A stretch of 64,000 nucleotides of DNA, taken from contig JXTB01000154.1 of the NCBI GenBank assembly GCA_002914805.1, positions 668,502 to 732,501 on the forward strand, given 5' to 3'. This document shows positions 1 to 13,222 of the stretch, one piece after another. The translations under genes and the position numbers were made by a program. The stretch comes from Parasponia andersonii. Taxonomy: Eukaryota > Streptophyta > Magnoliopsida > Rosales > Cannabaceae. Below the pieces are notes generated by a model. The model saw only the letters and a list, made by a program, of their open reading frames with translations, was not told the DNA's origin and did no database searches. Each line of letters opens with the position of its first letter. Position 1 is the first letter of the stretch.

Positions 1-1616
1 TACATTTGTTACCTCAATAAATTTGTCAGTAAATTGAAAATTAATAATTGTTAAAATAAAAAATAATTGCACAAACAAAATTTAAAACATAAATTAGAAT
101 AGAAAAAGTCGGAAAGGAAAAAGATAAAATTGAAAAAGAAGTTACTTTTATTTTCAAAGAAAAGGCAACTTGACAGGTGCTAACAAAATGGTATATGTAT
201 CTATGATATCCGAGTAATTAAAAAAAAAAATCAAACAAACAAAAAGTCACACTAGGTTTTATACTAAGTGAATTATTTTGATTGGATAAACCGGAAAGTG
301 AGTTTGTATTCCTTATTCGTATACTAAAAAGGAATTAATAAAAAAATTATGAGATTATCATATATATCCTACTATAATATCACTAAGTTCTAAAGTATCC
401 AGGGAAATATAATCAATAAGGTTGGAGTAATATTTAATAATAATATAAAGAATATTAACTATGATATTATAGCAAGTCACTTATAATATCGATCCGATAA
501 ATTGGAATGAGATTTTTGGTCATTTTTTAAAAGGGAAAAAAAAAGGGGGGATTGCACCATACTAGATTATCATACTAAAACAAAAAAATAAATAAAAACT
601 ATCGAATAGATAATCTATCGAATCGTTAAAAATTAAAAAGAGGAGTGAATATTACAATAGATCTCATGGTATCTAACAATAATTAGAAATGAAGTTTAGG
701 ATACTTTTATTATCTTTGCAAGTTTATTATATTATATATTCTTTAGATTAGAACAGAATTTTTGTTCATTTCTTATCGGCGAAGGAAAGAACAAAAAAGA
801 AAACATAAGTCATCTGCTCATAATAAATAAGCAGTTCTAAGTTACTTATGGTATATAAAGTTGAAAAGAAAGTTCGTAATTTCATTTTTATTTTTTTTTC
901 TAAAAGACCATAGTGGCTATTAATTTTAAAAAATTATAATAGCTGAAAAAAAATCAAAAAAAAAAAGCGCACAGAAAAGTAAAAAAAATTAAACTGGAAG
1001 CAATAAGTACATTTTAGGCAAAAAGCATTGAAAGGAAAACAATATTTGAAAAACTAAAACAATTAAAATAAATGAAAATACTAATTTCCCCTTAAAAAAA
1101 AAAAAAGAAAGAAGAAAGGAAGACATTAATTTAAAGCTGAAAATTTTTTTTTAAAAAAAAAGGTCAAAAGAAAAGAAAAGTAAATGTGTCAGGTGTCACC
1201 CCTGATGCTGACGGCTGACACGTCCGATCCGCATGTCCATTTTAAACTTCTTTGAAAAAATAAAAATAAAAAGAAAAATTATTGTTATGCCGTACGAAAG
1301 ATTTGGTCAGACCGTATTTTTAAAACTTTACTCCACAAAAAGTCGTATTTTTATAGATCCTTGCTCCAAATCGTATTTCTTAAATAGTTTGTATAGAAAA
1401 CAGTATTTTTATAAAAATCCCTTGAAAAGGTGGTAACCACCCGTCACAACTGGAGACAACCCTTTGAGGCCCAATACGTAAAATTAGGCCCAAGTCTTCT
1501 ATGGTGGCTCAGCCCAATCATGTTGTCTCCTGCGTCTTCGACAGTCACGGACCCGTTAAAGTTAAACCCAGGCTCTCCAGAAAGAAAACTCGCTATAGCC
1601 GAGTCAAAGCGAGGAC
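1..1616. other. AT-rich intergenic DNA and 5' flank of CCDC93
   Basis: Very AT-rich sequence with many A and T homopolymer runs. I see no ORF with protein-family character, no LTR ends and no RNA gene. The short ORFs at 1233-1708 overlap the probable promoter and 5' UTR of the next gene and look like chance. Base composition rises sharply towards GC at about 1430-1620, as expected near a plant transcription start. Confidence 0.6.
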
Positions 1617-1827
1617 ATGGCCGAGTTTCAGACTCAGTCCGAGACACCGAATCGCCTTCAGCCGATTTTCGATCTGCTCGCATCTTCCGGTTACATTGGC
1701 GACGATGAATCGGCTTTTGGAAAACTCTGTGGAGGCCTCTCCTTGTGCATCGCTTCTATCAACTCTGATAACCCCCAAAACGACGTCGTTTCGTGCGAAA
1801 CCCTAACACACGAGGACGATACGTACG

Positions 1828-1873
<46 letters not shown>

Positions 1874-4800
1874 ATATAAACTCGTCTGTGATTGCGACTG
1901 TAGTCTCCATTGTTTAGTTTGCGTATCTGTTTCAACGATGTTGCAGGGAGCAAATTGTTGAAGCTCTGAGGTTGATGAAATGTCCGTACGCTGTTGAGGC
2001 CGGCCAAATTCAAAACCTTGATTCCGAGAGCATAATTCCCGTCGTGCAATGGCTCCTTGATCGTGTCCGTACACCCCAAGGGGGTAGCAAAGAAGATGAG
2101 GTTTTGGTCAATCTAATTCAACAACGGTAGTTGGATATAGTAAATTTATCTCTTTTCACTCTATATTATTAATAATTGTGTATTGTTTATGCCCAAATCA
2201 GAGGAAAATTGACGTTGTGAACCAGTTGCAGCGGCTACGAGAGCGAATTTCCATGGAAGGTGCTGAGACTAAGGTGCAATTGTTGGTATCTCATATGCAA
2301 TCACTGAAGGTAGTTTCTTTTTTATTTTTGGAAGTTATTGCTATAGGGTTTCAAACTTACATTGTAGTGTTATGAATGAATTTGGCCCCTAAACTTGAGC
2401 CTGTTTGTCTTGAACCAAAAGGTGTTTACTTAAAGAAGCATAGATTTCGTAAAATCCTATCTTCTATTGCATATGCAGAGTCGAATTGACTGTTATAAAT
2501 GGAGTAGGCTTAACATTGAGAAGCCATTACCGGTTCCTTATCTAACTATTCTGATGAAGAAGAGATTGAAGTTTTCTTGTCTAGTAAATTAATGCATATT
2601 GTCAATTGAAGCAGGGGTCTATGCATGAGTTTAAAGGTTTAATGTTACTGTTATCTACAGGACCTGGAAAGGAAAGAATCCGAGTTCCAGAAGTTTTCTA
2701 ATGCAAGATGTTTTCAGTTGCAAAATGATGTTACTGATTTAAAGGATAAAGTAGAAAATGGCTGCGATAGCCAGAATCTTTCTGATGGATTAAATCGTTC
2801 ATTAAGTGCATCAGCAGAAGAATTAAATTCATCTAGGAAGGTAATTCTTCTAGTTCAAGAAGACTGTATGCAACGTGCATCTGCATTCTAGTTGCTTAAT
2901 ATTAGTACAGGAATCATGGTAAATGATAAATATAATAGAGTTCTGGTATTTGAATTTGGTTAACATCATTATTTTTTTGTATCTTGCGAATTTTCATTTA
3001 TGAGGTATTCTATTGAATTCTCATCTTAACTTGTAATTTGTGAATATAAAAATTTGGCATTGTTCTGGTAGGAACTAGCTGCTATACTGAGGGCAGTACT
3101 AGCAGTAAGACGCCAGCTTGATGATGTACCTTCCCGGTCAGAACTTATCCAGTATGTTGCTATTTGTCCCTATTTCTGTTTCTAATTTTGATAACCATTT
3201 CAGAATGAAAAGTTGGGCCCGTTGCTCTGCAGATACGAAAAGAGATTTTCAGAGTTATATGTTCATATTCAGGGAAAACATCAACAAACGCAAAAGTACT
3301 ATGATACCTATAATGCACTATTGGAGATAAAGGAATTGATGTTAAAGGAAACATCCTTATTGAATTCGATAAGCTCACAGGTATGTATAAGACAAGTCCT
3401 GTGTCTTATCAGAATTACCCTTTATGTTTCTATTTGAGTAATAGTCATCACAATGTTAAATTCAGGCCTTGATATGGCTTTTCGTGATGTTTCTTTTCTT
3501 TTTCGTTTATGCTGTATTGCTGGTGCATACATTCATGCATCTACATGCCTTGGTCTTATTTCTTCGTGTTAATCATTGCCTCTCTTTTTGATGATTTGTA
3601 ATTCTGAAAAATAAAAGAGAAAAACGGGAGAATTGCACTGAAACCCCTGGATTAATATCAAAATTACTGCGGTACCCGTTAGACACAGAATAATTACAAT
3701 GATATCCCTGGGAATTTAAAAAAGACTAAAAAATCCATAAAATTTACCCTATCCAGTTATGCTATTTTCTTAATTTAACAATTAATTGTTATTTACTATA
3801 AATAGTTCTTCATCAAATGATATTTAATGGTCAAAAGTAAATTTTTTGTCAATTTTAATTAGTGTACATGGTATATGTGTAAAGAAGAATTTTTGGGTGT
3901 CACTTTAATTGTTTTTGGTCAAAGGGATTTCACTGTAATTTCAATGTAAGATAACGTGTTTCAGTGTACTTTTTCCCCAAAAAAAGGAGATCATAATATT
4001 CATTGATGATATAACATGTTATTGCTGAATTTTCTTCACCTTCTATAATTTTTCTTTCTTGGTAAACTCATAAGAAATTCAGATTTAATAAAAGAAAAAA
4101 GTAATATCTGCTAGTACTTGTAATATAACTCTGTTATGCAAAGTTCTACAAAGTTGCCATGCGATTTTTTTCTATTGCAAAACTAAGATATTCCTAAGAG
4201 TTCGCCAAGGAAAGATTTTCAGTAGAAGGAATTCGTGAAAACTGATAAAAACTGGTTTACTGTCTAAATTGGTCTCCCGTTATTGTTTGATTAGAAAAAA
4301 GATAGCTGTGTCACTGTTTTGGTTCGGGATGGAGATTGATAATTCTAATTCGTTGTCTGGGACTCTAACCATCGTGCATTATTTGCTACTCTTTTTCTTA
4401 TCATTTTAATATCTACAAGTTGATTCTGAAGTCCTGTCTGTGAATCTGTTTTAACTGCCACCGATGCACTTTTTTGTAATGTTGTTCAGTTTCAAGATGC
4501 CATTACAAGCACTGCTGGTCGAATGAAACTCATCGACTCCATGGAGGGAATTGTGAAGGGCAGCCGGCAGGTATTTTCCTGTTTTTCTCATTGGAACAAC
4601 TGAAACTGGAAAGGTTTTAGTTAGCAACTTTAGGAGATATGAGAAACCTATTTGGTTTACGTAACTTATGGAGTAGTCCTCTTACCTGGGACATCTAATG
4701 TATGGAGGCACTCCATAAGTGAACTCATATTTGAGTTTTATATTTCATTGTAGATGATGAAATTTAAAGTAACTTGAGATTGAAAAAAGAAAAATGTTAC

Positions 4801-5793
4801 TCTTTTCTGTTGTTTCTATTATTTTCATTGGATTTTGTATAGAAGGTCATCTAACGATCTTAGGGCCTTTTACTGCTGCATCCATTTTATAGAAACTGGA
4901 AAAGGTGCAACATGGGCTTGAAGAACAGGAAAAGATATGTGATGCTCTGAAAGAAAGGTATACTTCAGAGATTGCAGCACAAAGACAGTGGTGCTCTCTC
5001 TTGAAAACTTTTCAGGTATGCACCTTAATCATTAAATGTAAATCATCATTCTATAAGCATCTCATATTATATAGACCCAGTAAATACGCTCTGTTTCTCA
5101 TGCCCTGGTGTAATTAATTTCTTTTTAAGTTGCTTCTAATTTAGTAGAATCTAATGGTAGTGAACCGAAGCCTAGTGTTTCCACCTTTTCCCCGGGCTCC
5201 ATTGTCTTGCGCTTGCAGCCTTTTACCTGGTGGTCCTTGGTCTTACACCTCTCTTGCAACATTTTTTTAAATCAACGTATGGTATTTTTGTAGATATACT
5301 CTACCTCCTCTAATACAAAATAAAGTAGGCTTTAAATCACGTGATATCTGTAGGTTAGAATATTGCTATTCAGTTCTACCTCTAAGAGGGGAAAAGAAAC
5401 AGATTTGGGTCAGAATTTAGTAGAATTGTCTAATAGATAACACAATTAATGAGACATGTTTTTCAAAGTCGATTTTTCTGTGCCCAAACTTTTGGATGTT
5501 CTGCAGCATCATGTGAATTCAAATTTTCAATTCCATTAATTGTTGTTTGATTGAGCAGAGTGTTTTTCCACTAGAGCAGGCCCTCAGTGCTACTGATGTA
5601 CATGTAGATACCAATTTAAATAAACATAGTTCTGTATCACAATCTTTGAGGTCATCACTACTGAAATAATTTAGAGAGAATCTGATTTAGCGAGCCAGAT
5701 CCTTTCCTAATTTCTAATTACTGAATCAAATCTTTCAATGTCCAGGAGGAATGTGCAAAGAACGAGAGACTTCGGAGCTTAACTTCTGTTTAG
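1617..5793 (+). CDS. CCDC93: CCDC93 homologue (CCC/Commander complex subunit), 383 aa, 9 coding exons
   Basis: Exons by splice signals and frame: 1617-1822, 1947-2126, 2204-2309, 2661-2840, 3072-3151, 3233-3380, 4490-4570, 4893-5015, 5746-5793. The product is about 383 aa. The N-terminal part (about residues 10-125) has the features of the CCDC93 globular domain: GYIGDDESAFGKLCGGLSLC, then RLMKCPYAVEAGQIQ and IIPVVQWLLDRV. The rest is predicted coiled coil, including ELYVHIQGKHQQTQKYY, SLLNSI and a C-terminal EECAKNERL segment, all in the same order as in animal CCDC93. The family works in the COMMD/CCDC22/CCDC93 complex, which supports endosomal recycling; a plant role is inferred. The protein is shorter than the human one (about 630 aa), mainly in the middle. 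The exon 3 acceptor must be the AG at 2202-2203, because the AG just upstream puts a stop in frame. The first in-frame ATG is at 1617. The family call is firm; the function in plants is less certain. Confidence 0.88.
1838..1871. repeat. (TA)n microsatellite in CCDC93 intron 1
   Basis: A run of about 17 TA dinucleotides starts 15 bases after the exon 1 donor at 1823. It fills about a quarter of the 124-bp intron and produces spurious ORFs rich in Tyr-Ile. Confidence 0.9.
3626..3978. mobile_element. Foldback/MITE-like element in CCDC93 intron 6
   Basis: The left end reads cgggagaattgcactgaaac. The reverse complement of the right end reads ggggaaaaagtacactgaaac, giving imperfect terminal inverted repeats sharing the cactgaaac core. 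The interior is AT-rich and noncoding. It sits inside the 1.1-kb intron between 3381 and 4489. The exact ends and the target duplication are uncertain. Confidence 0.5.
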
Positions 5794-8700
5794 AAACATC
5801 CCTGCCAAAAGGCCATATTGATTAGCTCAACAATCTCGGGCTAACACTGGTGGGAAACGCTTCTGTTGATCAACCAAGATAAGGACCGAGGAGAGTGATT
5901 GGGAATTATTGTAAGCACAAAAACAATATTTTTTTTAATATAATAATTACTGTTTTTTTTTTAATATAATAATCACCCCGAACATCATATTGCACTTTGT
6001 TTGTCGCTTGTGAAAGTTGTATCCATGATTTGTTAACAGTTACATATTTACAGCATATGCACGATTGAATATTAAAAGGGAAAATTTATTTTTTCAAGCA
6101 ATTTGGTTTGTCTGTTTCGATACAGATGATTGTCTTATACCTTGGAGGATCTTATTTCATGTTCGGGGCAAACAGTGCGTTGATGTAATCTGTCTGGGAT
6201 ACCAAACAGGATCGTTCTAACCCTTTTTCATTCAAAGCAATTCAAGCAACGATGACATTTATGTCCGCATCTGCATTTGCCATTATCTGTAGACTCCCAC
6301 TTTCTCTGATTATTGGGGCACAGTTGCTTTGCATATTAGGCACACAAAAATTATCTGTTCGGAGAGGGAGAAAATCTCTCAACCAAGAACTCATCTGTTG
6401 GACCACATTGCTTTTGTTCAAGTACTCAACTAGCTCACATTCATCAATCGAGCGAAGCAGTTCTTTTTCTCTCTTTTGAACTACTAAGCTCTTTCGGCAG
6501 AAAAGAACAACTAGGTCTAAAACTTGACCTCTGTTCTGGGGGACTCTATTTTGGTTGGTAGTTGGTACTATTATCCTAGTTGACAATTAGCACTTTTATG
6601 AGCTAATACTATCTAGTGGCGTACCTCGTAACCCTTGAGTCTAATTAAGGTTGATAAAAACAAACAGATAAGCCAAGTTTTACAGTACAATCATTTTGCC
6701 TCTCTCTCTCTCATATGAGTCCACACACACAGCTTATGGATTCAGGAATCTGTCTGTTTAAAGGACGATACTGGAGATGGGGTATGGGACGAGGCGGTGA
6801 AGGATTCTCAGCTGGCCATGCATGAGGAAAATGTGACTAGAAAAAGAGGGAAAAAAAAAAGGAAAAAGGAAAAAATTAGGGAGGGAGAACAGAGACAGAT
6901 TTTCGTCTTTATTATATCAAATGCAAATCCTTTTTGAGATACTAAATTCATGAATTTTGGCGCACTTGGTCATTGTATTTTGCCGAAAGGTAAAAACGAA
7001 AAGTGGCTTCGATCGTATGGTATATTGGGACCCCAGTAAAGCTAATGTTGGTGCTAACCTTTGATTGACTATGTGATTGACCTGCAAATCAATGGTGCTA
7101 AAAGATGGACAAAAATCTATTTTCAAATATTCGATCAGCCAAAAGAATTTGTCGAGTATCATAGTGTACAAAATAATATGTTCGCATGCACGTTAATATG
7201 TACTGGACAAGCTAGGCTTCCTTTTGACAGATTTTATACAAGAGTTGAGATATGAAAATCAAAGACTCGAGCATAGCCATCCAACTCTAAGGCTTTTTGC
7301 TGAGACAAAACATAGTGAAGGAAAACAAAAGGGAAAGAGACGAAGAAAACATTTTCCTAAAATCTTAGAAAATAGTTTTTTGAAACATAATTCTTTTTCA
7401 AGCCTTTTGTTACTATTTTATATTCTCCAAACCTGAACAAAAAATTTCTTCCATATTCTAGACTTTTTTTTTCTTTCGTTTCTTTATTGAATCCAAACAT
7501 GCCAAAATGAAATCTTTCCAAAAAAAAATTTTCATTCCTCTCTAAAATATGGGTTCCAAACGGAGCTAATTCATTCTTTTTTGCTTCTGGTTCTTTTGTA
7601 GCCTTGTTCATTAATTGTATGTACTTTAATGAGAGTTTCACTTATCCGCGGGGGGGGGGGGGGGGGGGGGTGAAGAACCCTCGAGCATAAAATCTAGTCA
7701 AGAAACGGGATTTTTACACTTTAACGTGTTCAGCTAAAAGAGAAATAATTATCAATAACAGGACAAATAACCTGCATACTATTCTGTATAATGTACGATT
7801 GGTTCTCATAGCGTGGTTGACGATGGTTTTCAATAATTAAGTTAGAAATTCACAGAAGTTTTCCTTTTCTTTTGGCAAACAATGTATAAATTAAAGTTAC
7901 TAGCTTGATAGTAGCTTGCGTTGTCCTTATCTGCCATTATAATAATTATTTTTTCGATTAATATACGACAAGCAAACTCAAGCATTGATCACATCAGTCT
8001 TCTCTTATGCGTCTACTTTTTCGTCTTTTCCACGGAACAAAGTCATGATATCAGATATATACAAACATAGAAAATGATGTTTATGTAACAGAGATTTTGA
8101 TTTGTTACCACCAGAATTATACTATGAGCAGACTAAGTAAGCAGTTTCCTAAAGATGTACTAAAGTTTATTGTGATATGTACAATTCTAACGATTAAAAT
8201 AACTTTTCTCAACAAAGATTAGTTTTTAATTACTCGAGAAAAACAAAATAAAGAAACGAAAGAATGTCTATATAAGTTCACTAATTATCTTGCATGAGTG
8301 TGTATATCGGTAGCGACTGACAGAATATTTGCTGAACGTACATGTATAAGAATCAATTCGATTCTTCATACAGATCAGTTATTTCTTTGATTTAGGCAGA
8401 TGTTCATAACTAGCTTCTTCTTTACAATACGTTCTTTCTTTTTTTTCTTTTTTTCCTCTCCTGATCACATAAAAAGTAGAAGTAGCGTATATCAGCATTA
8501 AAAAAGGGAAAAATGATGCCCCGTGCAAAGATAATTATAACGTTATTACTAATTAAGTACAAGAACCCGTTTATCCAAAAAAAAAAAGTACAAGAACCCG
8601 ACAAAAGAACATAATAATTGATTCATTTTATTGCCTTTTATACACCATTGCTTGAGAGGGTTTTTATTATTATTATCATTAGTACTACATTTTATTATTG

Positions 8701-8849
8701 AAATTCATTGCTTGAGAGTTGTGACCACCTTTTTTGTCCTTAGTCCCTGCCAAAACGATCGATCCACTCTTAAAGCATGCAGATCCAATATTTATATACG
8801 TCCTGACCCAAAACCCGGACTAGTAGCAAAAGAAGAATTTTAGAAGAAT
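5794..8849. other. Intergenic, CCDC93 3' flank to LTR
   Basis: The first few hundred bases are the likely 3' UTR of CCDC93. A short tandem duplication of the ttttttttaatataataat type lies at 5930-5975. A minus-strand ORF of 114 codons at 6242-6586 has no motif I recognise, no neighbouring exon and no known relative, so I do not call it a gene. The rest is AT-rich and noncoding, with a 21-base poly-G tract at 7650-7670. Confidence 0.5.
7650..7670. repeat. Poly-G tract (21 G)
   Basis: Twenty-one consecutive G follow cttatccgc and precede tgaagaaccc. It could be a real G-quadruplex-prone tract, or its length could be an assembly or sequencing estimate. Confidence 0.85.
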
Positions 8850-10996
8850 TTTACAAAGGTGAGAAATTCTTTAATTTATTTGAAAAGTGTCAAAAATTCT
8901 AGTTTTTATAAAAACAGTCCATTTAAATAAAATAATAGGAATTCCATCCCGTGAACCACTCACACAGTTCGTATACACCACCAAACATAAATTGAACAAT
9001 TATTTAAAAACATGAAATAAATTTCAAAACCCATCATCATCATCATTCACAACAGATGTCAAATACCAGAATGGCATACATAAGTTTGCAGACAAAATAG
9101 AAAACAGTAATCTTGGTTCAATGCTAACACAAAATTCAAATAGTCCAAAGACTACGACAACAAACTCCTAGCATTACCAAGAGACGAACTACAATCAGGA
9201 TGACCTGTTACTCCTCTTGATCACCAAGATCGCACTGGACACTACCTGAGGAGGAAGGTAAGGGGGGTGAGCATACAATGTCCAGTAGGAAAATAGTTAC
9301 CTCGGGGAAAAACAGTTCAGTGATGGGAATCTCCAGCATGGTTAGTTCAAATCCAAAACCTACACATACGTATATATATATAATCCAGACCGGGAGCCAA
9401 TATATATATAACAGTGTAATCAAAACCATCACTCCATATGCACATGACATAAATCAACCCATACCCATGAGCTTACATCCTCTCATCTGTGGAAATCCAG
9501 GATGATGGCACTAAGTGTACCTAACAGCCTGCCTGATAGCTAAGTCCATACTCGGAGGGGACACCCATGTGTCGCTTACCAAACCTGGAGGGGCAACCGA
9601 ATTGCCTACACCTGCCAAATGGGGAGGTAATCAGAAGTAACAAGACCTCGCGCGAGTTTATTGACTTTCACCGACGGTGGGGCACGCAGCGCTACACTGT
9701 AAAACCCACGATGCTAACACAGTGCTCATGTATGATCCTATGATACGTGCAATATAAAACTGAAGTGTAAAAACTACTGTACTCTGGTTTTTCAGTAAAA
9801 CATGCATAATAGAGTTTTACAGAAAAATAGGCAGCATAACGGCCCTATTTTTGATATACCCAAAATAACCTGCACACAACAAATTCCCAGAGCAGTACAG
9901 TATATATCGTATAACCAGATTCCATCACATATAATTCAAATCATTAAAAATACGCTTGTTCTTATATGCTGCAGAAAATAAGTTTTAACTCAAAAACGGT
10001 ATAAAACGAAGGTAACTAAATTCCTACCTCAACAGAATAGCGACACCACGCTATTGAGTCCTTAAGGTGTCATTGACGATCACCCGAAGGGTCGAGAACC
10101 AATTCCAAGCCCTCGATCGTCCTCGTGCGAAAAACCAACTTTCTCACTGGAGCTTCAATTCCACAAACGGACCTTTTCACTGAATTCCTAGCACCCAAAA
10201 TAGCTAGGTTAGACATATAACTTGTCCAATTCGGGTCCAAGTCCACACCGGACCGGTGGCACACAAAACGAGACAAAATCTCGACCGTCCGATCTCGATT
10301 TTCGTGCCGATCACCAAACTACACAATATATATATATATCAAACTTCTCCATTTTCCGAGTACATTCCAAAAATATAGTCAAAAATACAATCCAACGGCC
10401 GGATCGAGAACAACAACCATAAACTCGAAATAACCAAAAATGGCAACTTTTAATCCGAGCAAAATGGAGTTGAGATATATATACCTTGATGATTCTTGCG
10501 ACGATACGAATCCAACGGGACCGGTTTGAGGCCGAAAGGTGGCCGGAATCGTCGCTGGTGACGGAAAAACCGAAAAAGCTCAAATCGGCTTCAATGGCGT
10601 TTCTCGGCGACACAGACGGTGGCAGCGAGCGGCGAGGGGCGGCGGAGCTTCGTGGCAGCTAAGCGAGTCGACGCCGGTCAGTGGGCGGCGGTCCGGCGGT
10701 GGTGCGGCTGAGGGATCCGAGTGAGGAGAGAGAATTCGGGGGGGGGGAGGAGTGAGAAGAGAGAGAGAGAGAGAGAGAAGAAAGAGAATGGGCACGTGGC
10801 CCAATCTTATAGGGCTGTGCAATTTTTCAGAAATTGCACATAAGTCCCCAAAATTTTAAATTTTTATCTATTTAGTCCCCCAAAATTTGTAATTTAGTCC
10901 CTCTGAATAAAACTTTTACAAATTAGTCTCCACAATATTTTATCCGGAAAATTGGTAAAATGTCCAAATTACTCTCGAAAATTTCGGGGTTTTACA
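8850..10996 (-). mobile_element. Gypsy-type LTR (solo LTR or LTR fragment), minus orientation
   Basis: On the minus strand the element begins at 10996 with tgtaaaaccccgaaatttt, the typical start of a Gypsy LTR family. About 835 bases (10996 down to about 10163) match 63154-64000 in inverted orientation. Shared landmarks include the 'attttaccaattttc.ggataaaatattgtg' stretch, the 'ccctataagattgggcca' stretch (10799-10816), a CT-rich tract and a short TA run. No polyprotein domain is visible next to it. The low-coordinate end is not resolved: about 8850 is an estimate from composition, and an internal tgtaaaaccc at 9698 is an alternative boundary. The short ORFs inside (for example 9208-9450 and 10070-10276) are not genes. 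Confidence 0.7.
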
Positions 10997-11815
10997 ATAT
11001 ATATTCCCCAAATTCCAAAATTTTCATTTAGATTTGAAACCAGAGACTAAAACTTATAATAGACTAGCGACGTAAAAAGCCAATTGAGGTAGCCACTACT
11101 TTAATTAGTCTAAGATTTTTAGAAGCACGTGGAAGGAAGCAGTTTGAATCTTAATTAAGCTGATTAATGTAGATATTTTATAATAAAAAAATTTAAAAAA
11201 CAAAAAGGCTAGCGAGGTAAAAATCTTCCCAAATGTGGATTTATGAGTAGTTTACACGGTGCATTAATGCAATCATAGTCCTAGCGCCTTCCAAAATATT
11301 ACAAATAAAATAAATACCACCATATTTTCACATGCATTAATTGCACCCGGCCTTATCATGCGACAAGTCACAAAATTCAATCTCTTTCTCATTTGATCAG
11401 TTGCTAATTAAGAAAAGTAAATAGAGCATTACCGCCAGGAACTAACTAAAAAGTTCAAAATCAATTATACCATAATCTAAATATATATATATATATAGCA
11501 TTACTGCCAAGGAACAAACTAATGGTCACATTAATCAATAGAAGAGTAGGATTCGTGGATAAATTTATAAATGAGTAACGCTAAAAAACATCGTATGGTG
11601 CTCAAATGTGTTTATTAGTAGATTAAAATTATATTTCAAATAAGTTGAACACTAATACCTTGTAGTATCGCTCATTTATAAGCAAGACTCACATCGTGCA
11701 CATATCCACATCTTTATTAGTGCATCTTTATAAGTAAGACTCACGTCTCTATATTAGTGCACATTTATTTATAAGTGAGATCCACATCTTTAATGTTTTT
11801 TTCTTTACTAAGTGA
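10997..11815. other. Intergenic, 3' flank of GA3ox
   Basis: AT-rich noncoding DNA with a short TA run near 11480-11497. Repeated 'aagtgagactcacatc' phrases lie at about 11670-11790 (tttataagcaagactcac, tttataagtaagactcac, tttataagtgagatccac), a small degenerate tandem array. No gene is seen. Confidence 0.5.
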
Positions 11816-12773
11816 TCATATCTTAATCAAAGAAAGGGCTTTGTCTAGATTCTTGGCTTTGATACCAACATACTCTTTAACCGTGACCGACCGATAACGA
11901 GGAACTACAACTTGGTCTTGTTGTCCAGACGACAGAAGCGGCGACACCGCAAAATCCGCTGGTGGACCATAGAAATATGCCACCGAGAAACGCTGCCGCC
12001 TGGTCTGGTTAACCACGACCCGGTGGACCACGCTGGTGAACCGCCCGTTTGAGAGGATTTGAAAGAGGTCTCCCACGTTGACCACCAGGGCGCCATTGGC
12101 CGGCCTGACTGGGACCCACGTTGACCCGGTAGGCCCCGCTTCCTTGCTGATTTGTAGGCCGTCGATATGGGCCGTCTGGTGGAGTACGGTGAGGAGGAAT
12201 GTGTCGGTGTGTGGGGCCAAGCCCATGGCCCGGTTCGGGTCCGGGCACGACGGGTAGGAGTTGAGCTGGAGAGCGGTGCAGGGAGCTGTAGTAGTGTGGT
12301 ACTGGTTTAAGTTTTTGTTAGCTAGCCAGCTCAGCTCTTGTTCGGAGATGTTGAGTGACTTTAGCATGATTCGCATTACATCATCGGCTAGCAACTTCAT
12401 CTGTTTCTGGTAACTTTCCATTGTCTCACTGCAAATTAAGGATCATATAACATAATATATATTAACTACACGTACAAATTCACCAATTCAGTATATATTT
12501 TTATTATTTTAACTTAAATAACTACACGTACATATTCACAAATTCAGTATATATTTTTATTATTTTAACTTAAATAAGTATTATTTTATTCAATTAACAT
12601 TTATCAAACTTTTTTTTCATAGTAAAAATTAAAGAAAAAAATATTAAATAATATTTTTTTTTTCAATTCCTCAAATTATCTATTTCATTAGATAATTGAT
12701 TTAATGACAATACCTGCCTATAGGTAAAGAAAAAAAAAATACCTATTAGACTGGCAATAAGTATATATATATA

Positions 12774-12823
<50 letters not shown>

Positions 12824-13022
12824 TAGACTGAAACAATCAAACTCGCAGTATGTTTTATGTTATATGGTTGTTAGTNGAAGTACATGAAAAGACGTGCATT
12901 ATTAATGCTCTTTCTCTCTCTTATTTTTTATAATAAAAAAATATGCATGCTAAATTTTAATCGGCCAAATTGATATCTATGCATAGCTAAAAAAAAAATA
13001 CCTACTAGATTATTGGTACCCA

Positions 13023-13064
<42 letters not shown>

Positions 13065-13186
13065 TGTGTTTATGCTACTATATCATCACATACATAGGTA
13101 TACGTAGGACATTTAATCATCACATACATAGGTATACGTAGGACATTTAATCATTGCAATTTGCAATTTGCATATATCTACGCATG

Positions 13187-13222
<36 letters not shown>

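Noticed and set aside
1444..2079. Several ORFs on both strands around CCDC93 exon 1, some with Tyr-Ile repeats
   Set aside because: They are frame shadows of exons 1-2 or translations of the (TA)n tract in intron 1.
6242..6586. Minus-strand 114-codon ORF with protein-like composition
   Set aside because: No family motif, no adjacent exon with matching splice signals, and it lies in the 3' flank of CCDC93. I cannot support it as a gene.
9208..10822. ORFs inside the Gypsy LTR
   Set aside because: The same kind of ORFs recur in the second LTR copy and have no retroviral protein motif; they are LTR sequence.
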